From: Canna indica | Lineage: Eukaryota > Streptophyta > Magnoliopsida > Zingiberales > Cannaceae | Length of the DNA stretch: 64,000 bases | NCBI GenBank assembly: GCA_034359265.1 | Contig: CP136891.1 | Location: 52,034,501 to 52,098,500 of the forward strand | Direction: 5' to 3' | Shown: in pieces, positions 45,801-56,495 of the stretch | How positions within the stretch are numbered: the first letter of the stretch is position 1 | How the letters are laid out: each line of letters starts with the position of its first letter | Translations under genes and position numbers: made by a program | Notes under the pieces: generated by a model | Told to the model about the DNA's origin: nothing | What the model saw: only the letters and a program-made list of their open reading frames with translations | The model's database searches: none

Positions 45801-46881
45801 GGTAGTTTGGCAGCCACCCGTCTACCTACCCTATGTGGCTATGTGGGACCGACGGGTCCGGAGAGTATGCATATGATTGGGGTGTTGCATTGCATGCATA
45901 TGATTGAGGTGTTGTATTCATCCTATTTTATTGTTATGGATATGTTTATAACTATTGATGGATGCTTATACTTATTGTTGTGGATATGAGTAGGGTAGCA
46001 GATGTGTTATTGATGCTTGTCCATCATTTTTAAAAAAGATATTTTATACTTGTTGACGGATGTTGATTTCATGCATAGAGCTATGGATATATTATTGCCA
46101 ATTTCTTCTGACGTTGTTGTTATGTTATTTATATCGGCTATATTGTGTTTTTATGCATGATATTTGATTTGGTGAATTGATGACTGATCTACTCACTAAG
46201 TCTTAGTTGGACTTACCCCTTATTTATGTTGTTTTTTAGCACCTAGGTTAGATCAGAGAGGTACCGAGGTGCAGTAGCGTGGCTGGTGGCGGCAGGGCAG
46301 CGGGTCTCGTGACATGTCGTGATCAAGGAGGATACCTGAGTCATTTTAGTGTCTCTTTAAGTTGTTGAGTCATGTTGACTCGGGTTGTGGCTTCCACATT
46401 TTATTTTTATTTGGGGAGTTTTGTATATTTATTTGAACTCCTTTTTAATAAACTTGTTCAATGTGTTCATATTGAGTTTTGGGTTTGGTTTGGTTCGTGG
46501 TGTCATGTCTATTCTTTTCAAAAAAAAAATCTTCTACTGTTCAAGTTATTGTTGTTTCATGAGTTGGGTTAGGCTTCGGGGTACGTGACATATCCTGGCC
46601 GGTCATACCAGGTTTGGGGTGTGACAATTTGGGTGTGAAATCCTAAGCGCAGTGCTTAGCTAGGTTATGGAGTAGGCATTGGGGTCGAACCACTATAAAT
46701 AATTGTGTTAGCATTATTTTCTTTGTGTATCGCATTGCTTATCTTTATTACTCGCTTCCGCATTTAGTCGTTGAATTATGAATTGCATAAGTAATTTAAG
46801 AAAACATGTAAAATCGAATTTAAACTAATTGATTAGTTAACACACTATTCACCCCCCTCTAGTGTGACCATTTCACCAACA

Positions 46882-47217
46882 ATGTCGACCGGTTGAATGC
46901 TCGGCCGACCGAGGACATGTTGGATGATCGAAATATTGTTTTGAGGCTTCTTGGTGCTAGCGATCTTGGATAACAGGTTGACTCAAGTGTTTTCCTCCCT
47001 CGGTATGTGTTGAATCACACAATCATCAAAATTAGTTATTAAATAATGTACTAGGAACATATACCTTTCTAGGAAAGCGCCCCTTGCATGGTAGTTGTCA
47101 TTGACTTGTCCTACAATAAGTTGTGAGTCACTTTTCACGACCACTTCCCAGGCTTTCACGTTGCTGGGGAGTTTCAGTCCAGCGATGAAGGCTTCATATT
47201 CTGCTTGGTTGTTGTTG
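46882..47217 (-). pseudogene. Tat-lineage gypsy RNase H fragment
   Basis: On minus the translation reads NNNQAEYEAFIAGLKL, VVVKSDSQLIVGQVND, YHARGAFLERY and VIQHIPREENT, then a stop and LLSKIAS. This is the additional archaeal-type RNase H of Tat/Ogre gypsy elements, with the Glu of QAEYEA and the Asp of SDSQ retained. It is the right-most of the three Tat pieces, and its 3' continuation is at 39966 beyond the SIRE LTR. The left part of the gene beyond 47217 is replaced by a gypsy LTR start. Confidence 0.85.
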
Positions 47218-47335
47218 TGTAATACCCATGCTAATTTTATTTAATTTTAGTTTCAGCGAAAAAGCCGAGATCCGCATCGGAGTGGGCCGAGTGAATCGTC
47301 GGAGGGTGCAATTGGAGGTATGGCCCTTATGCGCA
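47218..47335 (+). mobile_element. 5' edge of a Ty3/gypsy-type LTR
   Basis: TGTAATACCCATGC followed by the 'gccgagatccgcatcggag' and 'atggcccttatgcgcaaat' blocks found at the start of the other plus-oriented gypsy LTRs. Similarity ends near 47335; the rest is absent. Confidence 0.6.
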
Positions 47336-47714
47336 AATATACCAAATCTGGAGAAACTTACCCGTTGCTGAAGAAAGAAATTTACTTGAGAAATCGGGAG
47401 AAAACTAGGGTGGTATAACAAGAAATCAAGCTTGCGGAAGAAAGAGGCCTGCGAGAGTTTATCGGCTGGGGGAAGAGTCGTGGGTGGTAGGGGGAGCTTG
47501 CGGAAGAAAGGGGCCTGGCAACAGGCCTCGACGAGAGTTTGTATCGGCGAGAGTTTGTGTCGGCGGGGGAGATCGTGCGGCTGGAAAAAAGAATTTTGTC
47601 GAATGGGATTAATCCAACAGTGGATATGGATTTATCGGTCATTTTGTTGGTAATACCAACAGAAAGCATATGTTGGTAATTAATCCATTAGTGAAGCCTT
47701 GTTTTCTTGTAGTG
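47336..47714. mobile_element. Terminal part of a CACTA (EnSpm-type) DNA transposon
   Basis: Ends TTTTCTTGTAGTG at 47702-47714, the reverse complement of the CACTACAAGAAAA terminus typical of plant CACTA elements. Subterminal repeats (TTGGTAATACCAACA, CCAACAG, TTGGTAATTAATCC) lie just inside. 47430-47580 contains a direct duplication of 'cttgcggaagaaag' and 'gcgagagttt' blocks. The opposite terminus is not visible, so the element is truncated or deleted. Confidence 0.6.
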
Positions 47715-48298
47715 AATGGTTTTCACTGTCGCTGAAGCCCTTTACCAATTGTACACTTATGGTTAGTGTTATAGCTCTACTTACACAATAGATGAAAAAA
47801 ATTCTTAATGAATCATTATCTATAAAAAATTCATCTAGTATTTGTTTCGAAGTAGAGAAAATATTGAAAAATAGAAAATACCAAAAATTTCTATCAATGA
47901 AATATATATTGTGCATGAACTTTTTATCTTAAATATGATTACTATGTTAGCATAGTTGGAAGATCTTTTTTATAAAACAATCAATCTGTCTGTTATGTAA
48001 AAGGATATTAGAAATTAAGAGCTACACCCTAGAATAAATTTCTAGATATAGGTTTAGTTTAAGTTGCTATAAGATGCTTGACAAGAAAAAGATTATGTTT
48101 CAATACTCTCTTCCCGGTCTAGTTGAAGTTAATTTAAGAAACAAACCAATACAAATTTAAAAAGGTTTTAAAATTATACTTGCAAACTTTTGGATATGCC
48201 ATGTAACCTAGAAGTGAAAATATATCAGTAACATATAGAGCTTAATTTATGAATATGACAACTCTAGCACTGGGAGCTATACAATAGACACCTAAAAT
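47715..48298. other. AT-rich gap, nothing recognised
   Basis: No open frame longer than 78 codons and no clear repeat match. It may be decayed copia interior. Confidence 0.35.
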
Positions 48299-49379
48299 GT
48301 TGGTCTATGTTTTTAACATAGGTTAAGATTTTATTTTAAAACAAGACACTAATATTTCTATTGAGAAAATATTTCATGATTAAATTTCTATTCCATATCT
48401 CAAATGATAACTAGAACAACTTCGTAGATAAACTTGAGCATTATAATAAGCAAGACATATTGACAATGCAAACAAAAGTTGTCCAGTAATCTTGCCTACA
48501 TCCACTATATTGGCTCATCACCAAAAATAATTAAATAACTCATTTACCTCAAAACATGATATATCAAGAACTTATCCCTCAATCTTGAAAGTGCTTCTAC
48601 CTCAAATACAAGGAAAAACAAGCTAAGCGACAAAATAATGTGTGTTACCCAAACTCTTATAACGAAAATAAATAAGAACAATCAAGCATATGGTAGGGTG
48701 GCGATGCTCATAATGACCTTTTATAGGCTAACGAGTTGAGTTGCAATAGTAGTGTGGCAATGCTCACAACGGTTGAAAATCTAGCCATTATGAAGTCAAA
48801 TGAGTTTGCTCGATGGTTGGTCGATCCAGTTTTAGTTGGACAATAGGTAAATGATACTGTTTGATTTGGCTTAGTTTGGATAAAGTTCGATCGACCGACC
48901 TTCTACCAAAACTGTTAGAAATGATATTTTTTGTTTTGATCAATTTGAGTTAAAAGGTGGGTGTAAAGGAATCGGGAATATTGAGAATCACCACCTTAAG
49001 ATAGCAAAACATTCAATTCAAAAAATCTAAGTTCTAATTCTATCATTTACTACATTGTCACTCCAAAAGTCACATTCTTGCCTTTTTTATATAAAACTAC
49101 TTTATTTCCAAACATAAACAAACTTATCATAAGTACTGTCATGTTTTAACCTAAGCTAGAAACTCGACAGAAATGTTAGCTACACATTTGTTATCATCGG
49201 ACCAAAGGACATGCCTAAGGTTGAAACCCTTGGGTTAACAATCTCTCTTTGTGATGATGACAAACATCAAGCAACAAACACTATGTTGAACCTACCAACA
49301 TGCTTAACTAAAATAAATTCATGAAAAACAATGTAATTATGTCTCTTCTCCCCCTTTTGGCATCAATCAAAATTGCAAG

Positions 49380-52118
49380 TGTTGGTGTTTGACTTAGATG
49401 TGTTGGCTATATTTGGCAAAAGTGTTTTTGGTAAGTTCTCAATTTTTTGCGTAGTCTCAACAGTAAGAAGCTCTACTTATATATTAACAGTCTCAATAAT
49501 AAAAAGCTCTGCTTATGTATTAACTGTAGAACAGTTTCAACTGCTCCTTCTGTCAATGGCTTTTTGGATATGATGACAGTCTCAACTGTGAAGGGACAAT
49601 TTCAACTGCTTACAGTCTGAGGTTTCTCTGGATATTTTTACTGCGAATGAGATGGTTGTTGGACTTCTGGTTTAAATGATGATTCTTGATATTTCTGATT
49701 ATTTAATCATTATTTATGACTTATAGAGAGTTTCCTACTCTTTATTTCTAGGTGTTACTATTCTCTTTCAATGATCATATGATGCCTGGCGTAAAGGACA
49801 GTGATTGATGTCAGCATTCAGAAGCTCTATATATATTTGGCAACAGTAAGAAGCTCTACTTATGTATTAACAGTCTCAATAATAAAAAGCTCTACTTATG
49901 TATTAACTGTAGAACAGTTTCAACTGCTCCTTCTGTCAATGGCTTTTTGGATATGATGACAGTCTCAACTGTGAAGGGACAATTTCAACTGCTTACAGTC
50001 TGAGGTTTCTCTGGATATTTTTACTGCGAATGAGATGGTTGTTGGACTTCTGGTTTAAATGATGATTCTTGATATTTCTGATTATTTAATCATTATTTAT
50101 GACTTATAGAGAGTTTCCTACTCTTTATTTCTAGGTGTTACTATTCTCTTTCAATGATCATATGATGCCTAGCGTAAAGGACAGTGATTGATGTCAGCAT
50201 TCAGAAGCTCTATATATATTTGGCAAAAGGATTATCGATTAATTCTTAGTTGTATGACAGTTGCAACTACCATGAAGTTTATACTGAAGTTCTCAGTTGT
50301 ATATTAGTTGCAACTATTGTGGAGTTTATGTTGAAGATCTCAGTTTATACTTACAGGTTACATTATGTTGTCTAACTGCTACTTGCTTTGTGGTTACTTA
50401 AGCGAAAGTATTCCAAGTTATTCTCAATTAAATGGACAGTCACAATTATGAGGAGTTCTGCTTATGTTGAAGGCAGTTACAACTGTGTGAGGACAGTTTT
50501 AACTGCTCATGCAATCTATGATTTTCTTGATGGGAATGTTGCGCAAATGATGACCTTTGGTTTCCAGTATTAATGATGATTCTATTTTATATCTCAAATA
50601 TTTTTAATCATCTTTAATTACTTGTTTATTACCTATGGAAGAAATGAAGTAGTGGGTTGGCGATTATCTTGAAGTCTTTATGACCAAAGTCAATTATAGA
50701 AGAAATGAAGAGGTCTTCATTAATGGGTTGATATTTTCTAAAAGCTTTTATGGCGGCAGTTCTTCATGAAGCTTTTATAGCCGAAGTATTTAGTGTTACA
50801 GTTGTCTTTTGAGTTTAAAACTGCTTAAGTTAAGATCATTTGTTAAGTGGCATTTATGGAAATTGGTTGGCCTTCTCTATTTATGAGGAAAGAGAATATA
50901 TGAATATGTTAGTCTCCTATGTCAACACATGCAGTTTTAACTGCTCGTTGGTCAGTCTCAACTGCTCTTGCTGTAGTGAAGTTTATGTTGCTGCGATATT
51001 TATCCTGCTGCAATGTTGCTTGAATGTTGCTGAGACTATTGATAATATCCTGATGATATATATTATATATATGTATTTATGATGAAGTTAATATTGATTG
51101 ATCATTTATGGTGACTTTTGTACTTGAGCATTTATGGTGACTTTTGGACTTGATCTTTTATGATGCTTAGTGGAGTTTTGGTCATCATGGAACAACTACT
51201 TTATGGCATTGGTCGTTCACTTTGAGGGAGTTACAGTCATCATGAAGTTTTATGGTGGAGTTAATCTTGATTGATCATTTATGGTGACCTTTGGTCTTGA
51301 TCATTTACAGTGACTTCTAGACTTGATCTTTTATGATGCTTAATGAAGTTTTGGCCATCATGGAGCTACTGTTTTATAGTCTTGGTCATTCACTTTGGTG
51401 GAGTTATAGTCATCATGAAGCTTTATGGTCTTGGTCATTCATTGGTGGAGTTAATGGTCATCATGCAATTAAGAGTTTCTCTTGTGGAGTTATGGCTATG
51501 TCTTTTGGGTTGCCTACTCTACTTATAAAATGTGTGAGATAATATTTGAGAAGACTTGATCATCTCTGATAGATCCACTCCTATCCACTCCACTGCGGAT
51601 CCTATCCTATTGATCTACTCTTATGGATCCACTTCTATCAACTCCTATGTTTGTAAACTATGTTGTCAGTCTTATAGGAGTTGAAACTGCTGAGTGCAGA
51701 AAGGCAACCATCTACATTTCTTATCTTCAAGAGAAAATTGATTTTGGGCGGATAACTCGCTACAACACAAGACTGTATGGAGGATGAAACTTTATAGCTG
51801 GGATGTCATAGAGAGGCAAGTTGGTATGTACTTGTAATAACAAATAAGTTTTTATTATTTCCAATTCATTGTAGTACTGTAGTCGAATTTCGGGTGTGAA
51901 ATCCAAATGACTTATTTTGTACTTATAGAGAGTGGATTGACTATATGTCCGCTGAGTGCCCCGCGGATTAAGTGACTAGTTTGTCACTGAACTGCGTAAA
52001 TAATTCCCTTGTGTTTGTGTATGTTCTTTTGTTTTGGTTCTTACTTTGCTTCTAGTAGTAGTTGCAAGTTCCTTTCAATTGTCCTTAACAAAAGTTCCGT
52101 AAGAGACCTATATTGTCA
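49380..52118 (+). mobile_element. Copia-type solo LTR, 2.7 kb
   Basis: Starts TGTTGGTGTTTGAC and ends TATATTGTCA, with the perfect duplication GCAAG (49375-49379, 52119-52123). It is the sister of the nested LTR at 17926-23616 and gives the uninterrupted state of both of that copy's insertion sites. It contains a 383-bp tandem duplication and many CAGTTNCAACTG words. The 'gtgccccgcggatta' block lies near the 3' end. Confidence 0.9.
49461..50226 (+). repeat. 383-bp tandem duplication
   Basis: 49461-49843 and 49844-50226 are nearly identical; the few differences include one base in 'tatatattaac' and one in 'gcctggcg'. The sister LTR at 17926 lacks this duplication. Confidence 0.85.
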
Positions 52119-52123
52119 GCAAG

Positions 52124-53000
52124 ATATATAATATTGCAATGAAAAACACAAGTATTGGGAATCAAAAAAAAAGTAATATTAAACCATAATCCTTCCTACT
52201 TATACAAATATAAGTTGGACCAATATCAATAAGTTGCAAAGCCTCATTACAAGGCATATATAAGGTAAGATGATAAACTAAAAAATATTTTGGGAAAGAT
52301 ACTCAATTAAGCATAAGGCCAGTGCACCAGTACCTAATTGCATTTTTGAAGTCACAAAAACTTCTTCATTTCTATGTTTGGTAAAAATATCCACTAATTG
52401 CTTAACTATAGGCACAAAATCATTAATCTCAAAGAAAATGATGTTTGAGATCAACATTTTTGTCCTAGAATACAAAAGGGGATTTTTTTGTCACATTAAC
52501 TTCCTTGATACTATCACAATAAATAGGAACATGCGAAAATCTCAAATCATAGTCAGTATGGTATGTTTCATCTAAAGAATTTGGGCATAATAACAAGTTG
52601 CCATTATATGCTTCGATTTGGTAAGTGAAATTGCAACTAAATTTTAATTCTTAAAAAATCAAGAAACAATACTTATTCCAAGAAATTAGCAACATCCACT
52701 GATACTCTTCTAGTTGACATTACAATCGACAAAGTCGACATCAGAGTACTCAATTAAACTAAAACTAGTATATGATAGATATTATAATCCTAAGTCAACA
52801 ATGCCCTTGCAATACTTTAAAATGCATTTGACTGCAATCATACGAGACATCTTAAGAAAAGATTGAAAATTAGCATATTAACCTACACTAAATATGATAT
52901 TGAGCCTACTTGTGATTAGTAAACTACTTATGATCCTTGATACCATTTTCCATCCACTTTGGTTTCATCTTCATCTTTATGAGGTTTGGTTTATGTTGTG
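52124..53000 (-). pseudogene. Decayed copia RNase H and RT
   Basis: 52278-52475 on minus encodes YSRTKMLISN and VKQLVDIFTKHRNEEVF, matching the C-terminal RTKHIDLR ... LADIFTKPL region of the copia RNase H. Further fragments upstream on the same strand (52560-52980) match the rest of RNase H in broken frames. Not functional. Confidence 0.65.
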
Positions 53001-53376
53001 AATGTTATAGCATACAAAGGGAGTGGTAAATAGTACGTAGTCGATGTTGTCGGTTGACTAAACATTGTCTAAGCATCATCTGACATCTTTTAGAAATGCC
53101 AAAACTTTAATGTATTTTGGTCAATCGGCTGACCATTGGTCGACTGATGTTCAGCTAGACATACTAAAATATTAAAAATAGAACTTTTTAGTTCAAAGGA
53201 TATTTCAACAAAAGATATTTGGACGTTAAAATTAAGATTATAAACCTAAATTATATTCTTCACACTTTAGTTTATCTTTTTAATACCAAAAATGAACTTT
53301 GCATGTGTATAATTCTTTATCATGCAATAAATACTTAATAAAAAATATTTAATTCATGTTTATTATCACTAAAAAT
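53001..53376. other. Probable LTR scrap
   Basis: Contains 'gggagtggtaaatag' and GGTCGACTGA words that resemble the minus-oriented SIRE LTR start and array, but too decayed to delimit. No gene seen. Confidence 0.35.
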
Positions 53377-54827
53377 TGTTGGCTTAAGGGTCTCTCTTAA
53401 GCTTTCATCTTCATTTTGATGATAACAAACATGAATTTAATCTATGCGTGAAGTTTGGAGTTTGGGTTGAGGTTGTCATAAGCATGCTAACTTCATTCGG
53501 AGAAACGAAAGGAAAGATCGTCAAGAAACGATAGAAAAAAATGTCAAAGAAATGCTCGGGTATAAATTAATTAGAAATCATGTAATATACCCCTAGGATG
53601 ATTTTATCCCAAGCCAAATTATAAAGTTATCCAAGTTGAAACTTGGTAACTAAACCCACAAAAAGGCATGTAACAAAAATCAAGTATAAGTCAGCCTCAG
53701 CCTGAGTTCGATCGACCGGTCGATCGACCGAACAAGGTAGATTTTTGGCAGCAGCCAATTCGGTCGACCAAATGTTGCGAAAAAATGGTAGTAGACATTC
53801 CGTTGACCGAAGTTGGTGAAGAAATCACAGAAGGCTGCATCGGTCGACCGGTCGGTCGACCGACCGAAGATAAAATCTAGCAGAAGGCTCATTGGTCAAC
53901 CGGATAGCAGATCACAAATCCGCGTCTAGGCTTCTCTGCAACGGTTGACCGATTCGATCGATCGAATTAGGAATCACTGGTCATGCCTTCTGCTTCCCTA
54001 CATCGATCGACTGATTCGATCGACCGAATCTGGGATAGAGGAAGCCGCGACTCATTCGGTCGACCCGTCAGTCGACCGAACAGTGCAAAAAATTCACAGA
54101 ACGGGTGTAACAGCTAGTTTTCTAGCCGTTTAACCGCTCGTTCAGCTGAGGGGTTATAAATACCCCTCACCTACCTTCTTAAAAGCTTCTTAGAAAATTA
54201 TTGAGCAATCATACAAGCGATTAAAAGCCTTCAAAGTGATCATTTTGTTGCGCCCTAAATTCCTGTCAAAATTCGCTTCAAGCGCTTGCTTTCCTCAATT
54301 CTGCTACAACTCAAGTCTATCATTTGACAAGTTGAAGGAGTGGAGACTTGGGAAAAGAGCTTTGGTTTTTCTTTCTATTCTTAAGCTCCTTTACATTGTA
54401 TTTGAAGTTTTATTTCAGACTGGTTTTCCATCTGTAATAGCTGCTAGGTGTGCTAGGAAATCACTTAGGGGAAACTTTATAGAATTGTGTTTTGCCTAGG
54501 TGAATAGGTTTGAGGGGTTCTCAGAGTGGTGAGAAGAGTGTCCTCATTGTATTCAAAGGGAAACACAAACTCTATAAAGTAGTGGTTAGAAATCCTTGGT
54601 GAGAAGCCAAGGTAGTGGAGTAGGCAGTTGAACGAACCACTATAATTCATCTTGTCTGGATTGCTTTCGATATTTGCTCATTATTGTTCTTGACATTTAA
54701 TCACATCTATTGTTAAGATACATTTGCACTTGATTAAAGTTAAATTGAGTAAAAAGAAAAATTGAGTAAATATAAAAGGGGACAAATACTATTCAACCCC
54801 CCTTCTAGTGTCAGATTTCCTACAACA
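53377..54827 (+). repeat. 5' LTR of the complete copia element
   Basis: 1451 bp, TGTTGGCTTAAGGG to TTTCCTACAACA. It carries the palindrome array and TATA box. It differs from the 3' LTR by substitutions and by a rearranged segment near 53950-54060. Confidence 0.92.
53700..54162 (+). promoter_or_regulatory. LTR promoter: GGTCGACC array and TATA box
   Basis: Repeated CGATCGACCGGTCGATCGAC-like palindromes at 53700-54080, then TATAAATA (54155-54162) inside the inverted repeat GGGGT...ACCCC. Transcription would start about 30 bp downstream. Confidence 0.65.
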
Positions 54828-54829
54828 AT

Positions 54830-54841
54830 TGGTATCATAGC
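54830..54841 (+). other. Primer binding site
   Basis: TGGTATCATAGC, one mismatch from the initiator methionyl-tRNA site TGGTATCAGAGC, two bases after the 5' LTR. Confidence 0.85.
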
Positions 54842-54884
54842 ATGGTCGTAGGTCAAGATTTAACCATCTTCCCTACAAATTAAG

Positions 54885-56495
54885 ATGTCTAGTAAAATCC
54901 AATTAGCTCAAGGGTCCTCTACCCATACTCCGCCACTATTCGATGGAAACAACTATGACTATTGGAAGATCCGTATGAATGGCTTCCTAAAATCTCTAGG
55001 CATGGATGTATGGAGGATGATTTTAATAGAGTATAAGCAACCCGATAAGGATATGGATAAATGAGACCAAGAAGAGATTAGACTCTTCAATGCAAATGCA
55101 AAGACCGTCAATGCATTATATTGTGGCCTATCAATTAATGAATACAATAGGATTTCTACCTGTAAGTCCGCAAATGAATTATAGAAGGTCCTAGAGACCA
55201 CACATGAAGGGACTTCGCAAGTAAAGGAATCCAAAATAAATCTACTCATGCATGACTATGAAATGTTTAAAATGTTATCACATGAATCCATTGATGCCAT
55301 GCATGCTAGATTTCAAAATATTACAAATGGCTTAACTAACCTTGGCAGAGAAATAAGGGAAGAGGGGAATGTAAGGAAGCTCCTCCATTCCCTTCCAAAA
55401 TCTTGGGAGCCCAAGGTCACAACAATCATGGAAGCTAAGAACCTAAGTACCTTGAAGATCACCAAGCTCATTGGGTCTCTCATGACACATGAGACCCACA
55501 TGAAGCAATATCACGAGAAAGATGTCCCCAAAGGCAAAATCATAGCCTTAAAAGCATCACATCGAGCAAAAGAGTCGCCCTCATCCGAGGAAGAGACTGA
55601 TGACTTTGAAGAAATGACGATGCTAGCTAGAAGGTCTATGAGTTTCATGAGGGGAGGCATGAGGAAGGAAAGAGGAGGCTACACATGCTACCATTGCAAC
55701 AAGACCGGGCATCTAAGGAGGGATTGCCCACTTCTCAAGATAGCTTCCACCTCCAACCCTCACAAAAAGGAAAAACACAAGAAGAAGAAGAAGGCAATGA
55801 TGACCACGTGGGATGAAAGCGAGGCCTCATCGAGTGAAGAAGAAGCAAAGAGCGAAACGGCAAATCTTTGCTTGATGGCAAAAGATGATGAGGTAAGTTT
55901 TATTTTTGGTGAAGTTTCTTTTACTCAAGAAGAGCTAGAAGATGAATTTAATGCCATTAGGAGAAAATTCAAAGACCTCAAAAAGAAAAATAAATCTTTA
56001 GAGGTTGAGAATGATAATTTATTACTTTCATGCAATGCCTTAAGAAAAGAAGTAGACACCCTTAAGGAAGAGACATGCATCCTAGAGAAAGCTAAGAAGG
56101 ACTTAGAAATTGACAACCAAAAATTAGAAAATGAAAACAAGTATTTAAGTGATCAAGTAGAGCATTTGAATAATAGCATGCTAACATTGAAAAAGGAACT
56201 TTGCATGCTTAATGAAAAGATGACAACCATACAAAATGTCATGCCTAAGGTTGTCCATAAAAAGAAATCATCACACTCCCATGCTCACACACATACTAGA
56301 AGAAAATTTAATGAAAATTGCTTTTCTTGTGGCATATTTGGCCATATGGCCAAGGAGCGTGCTTTGAGGAGGAACCCACATGCAAGATTTATATGGGTTC
56401 CCAAAATGACTAACACTCAAGGACCCAAGAAAATTTGGGTACCTAAGATGGTTTCTTTTCCTTTTGTAGATGGAGAAGCATCCTCAAGCAAATAG
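54885..56495 (+). pseudogene. gag: Copia gag
   Basis: Capsid/nucleocapsid precursor that packages the element RNA. ATG at 54885 begins MSSKIQLAQGSS with the conserved FDGNNYDYWKIRMNGFL segment of copia gag. TGA (55062-55064) and TAG (55182-55184) interrupt the frame; from 55248 it is open for 415 codons. A zinc knuckle CYHCNKTGHLRRDC (CX2CX4HX4C) lies near 55685-55730. A second, CFSCGIFGHMAKERA near 56320-56360, lacks its last Cys. About 55935-56250 encodes a Lys/Glu/Leu-rich coiled coil. The frame ends at 56495 and overlaps the pol frame by 26 nt in another phase. Confidence 0.88.

Larger units (their letters stand above)
43352..46626 (+). mobile_element. Ty3/gypsy-type solo LTR
   Basis: Ends TGTAATACCC and GGGGTGTGACA with the perfect duplication ATTTG (43347-43351, 46627-46631). 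At 3.3 kb it is the longest uninterrupted LTR here, because of a GC-rich block (44060-44420) and a minisatellite (44430-44935). A TATAAAT box lies near 43652; donor-like TTCGGTGAGTG has its GT at 43839-43840; acceptor-like TTTTTTAG (AG 46238-46239) follows the palindrome AAGTC/GACTT. Confidence 0.85.
39967..46881 (+). mobile_element. SIRE-type copia LTR, interrupted by two gypsy solo LTRs
   Basis: Starts TGTTAGCCTAAG with the 'gatgataacaaacatgg' block and ends CTCTAGTGTGACC...CCAACA. Removing 40277-42644 and 43352-46626 leaves about 1.26 kb in the family order: 5' block, GGTCGACC array (42665-42830), TATA (42878-42885), then the 'cttccgggtgtagaag' and 'gtggagtaggc..cattgggg' blocks. The flanks GTGTA and ATGTC do not match, so the origin by simple solo-LTR formation is not proven. 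No PBS follows. Confidence 0.75.
48299..53000 (-). mobile_element. Strongly decayed SIRE-type copia element
   Basis: A minus-oriented LTR relic (about 48299-49240) has the R/U5 'actatattggctcatcacc' block, a short TCGATCGACC cluster near 48890 and the 'aaacccttgggttaaca' end. It is followed by a polypurine-like 'tctctctttgtgatgatgac' and then RNase H and RT remnants (52124-53000). A copia solo LTR (49380-52118) inserted between them. Boundaries are approximate. It is clearly older than the other SIRE-type elements. Confidence 0.6.

Noticed and set aside
39967..46881. Calling this SIRE LTR a proven solo LTR
   Set aside because: The flanks GTGTA and ATGTC do not match, so a clean insertion plus recombination history is not demonstrated.
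48299..49240. Independent gene on the plus strand
   Set aside because: Block order and the 'gggttaaca' end match a decayed minus-oriented SIRE LTR; the frames are short.
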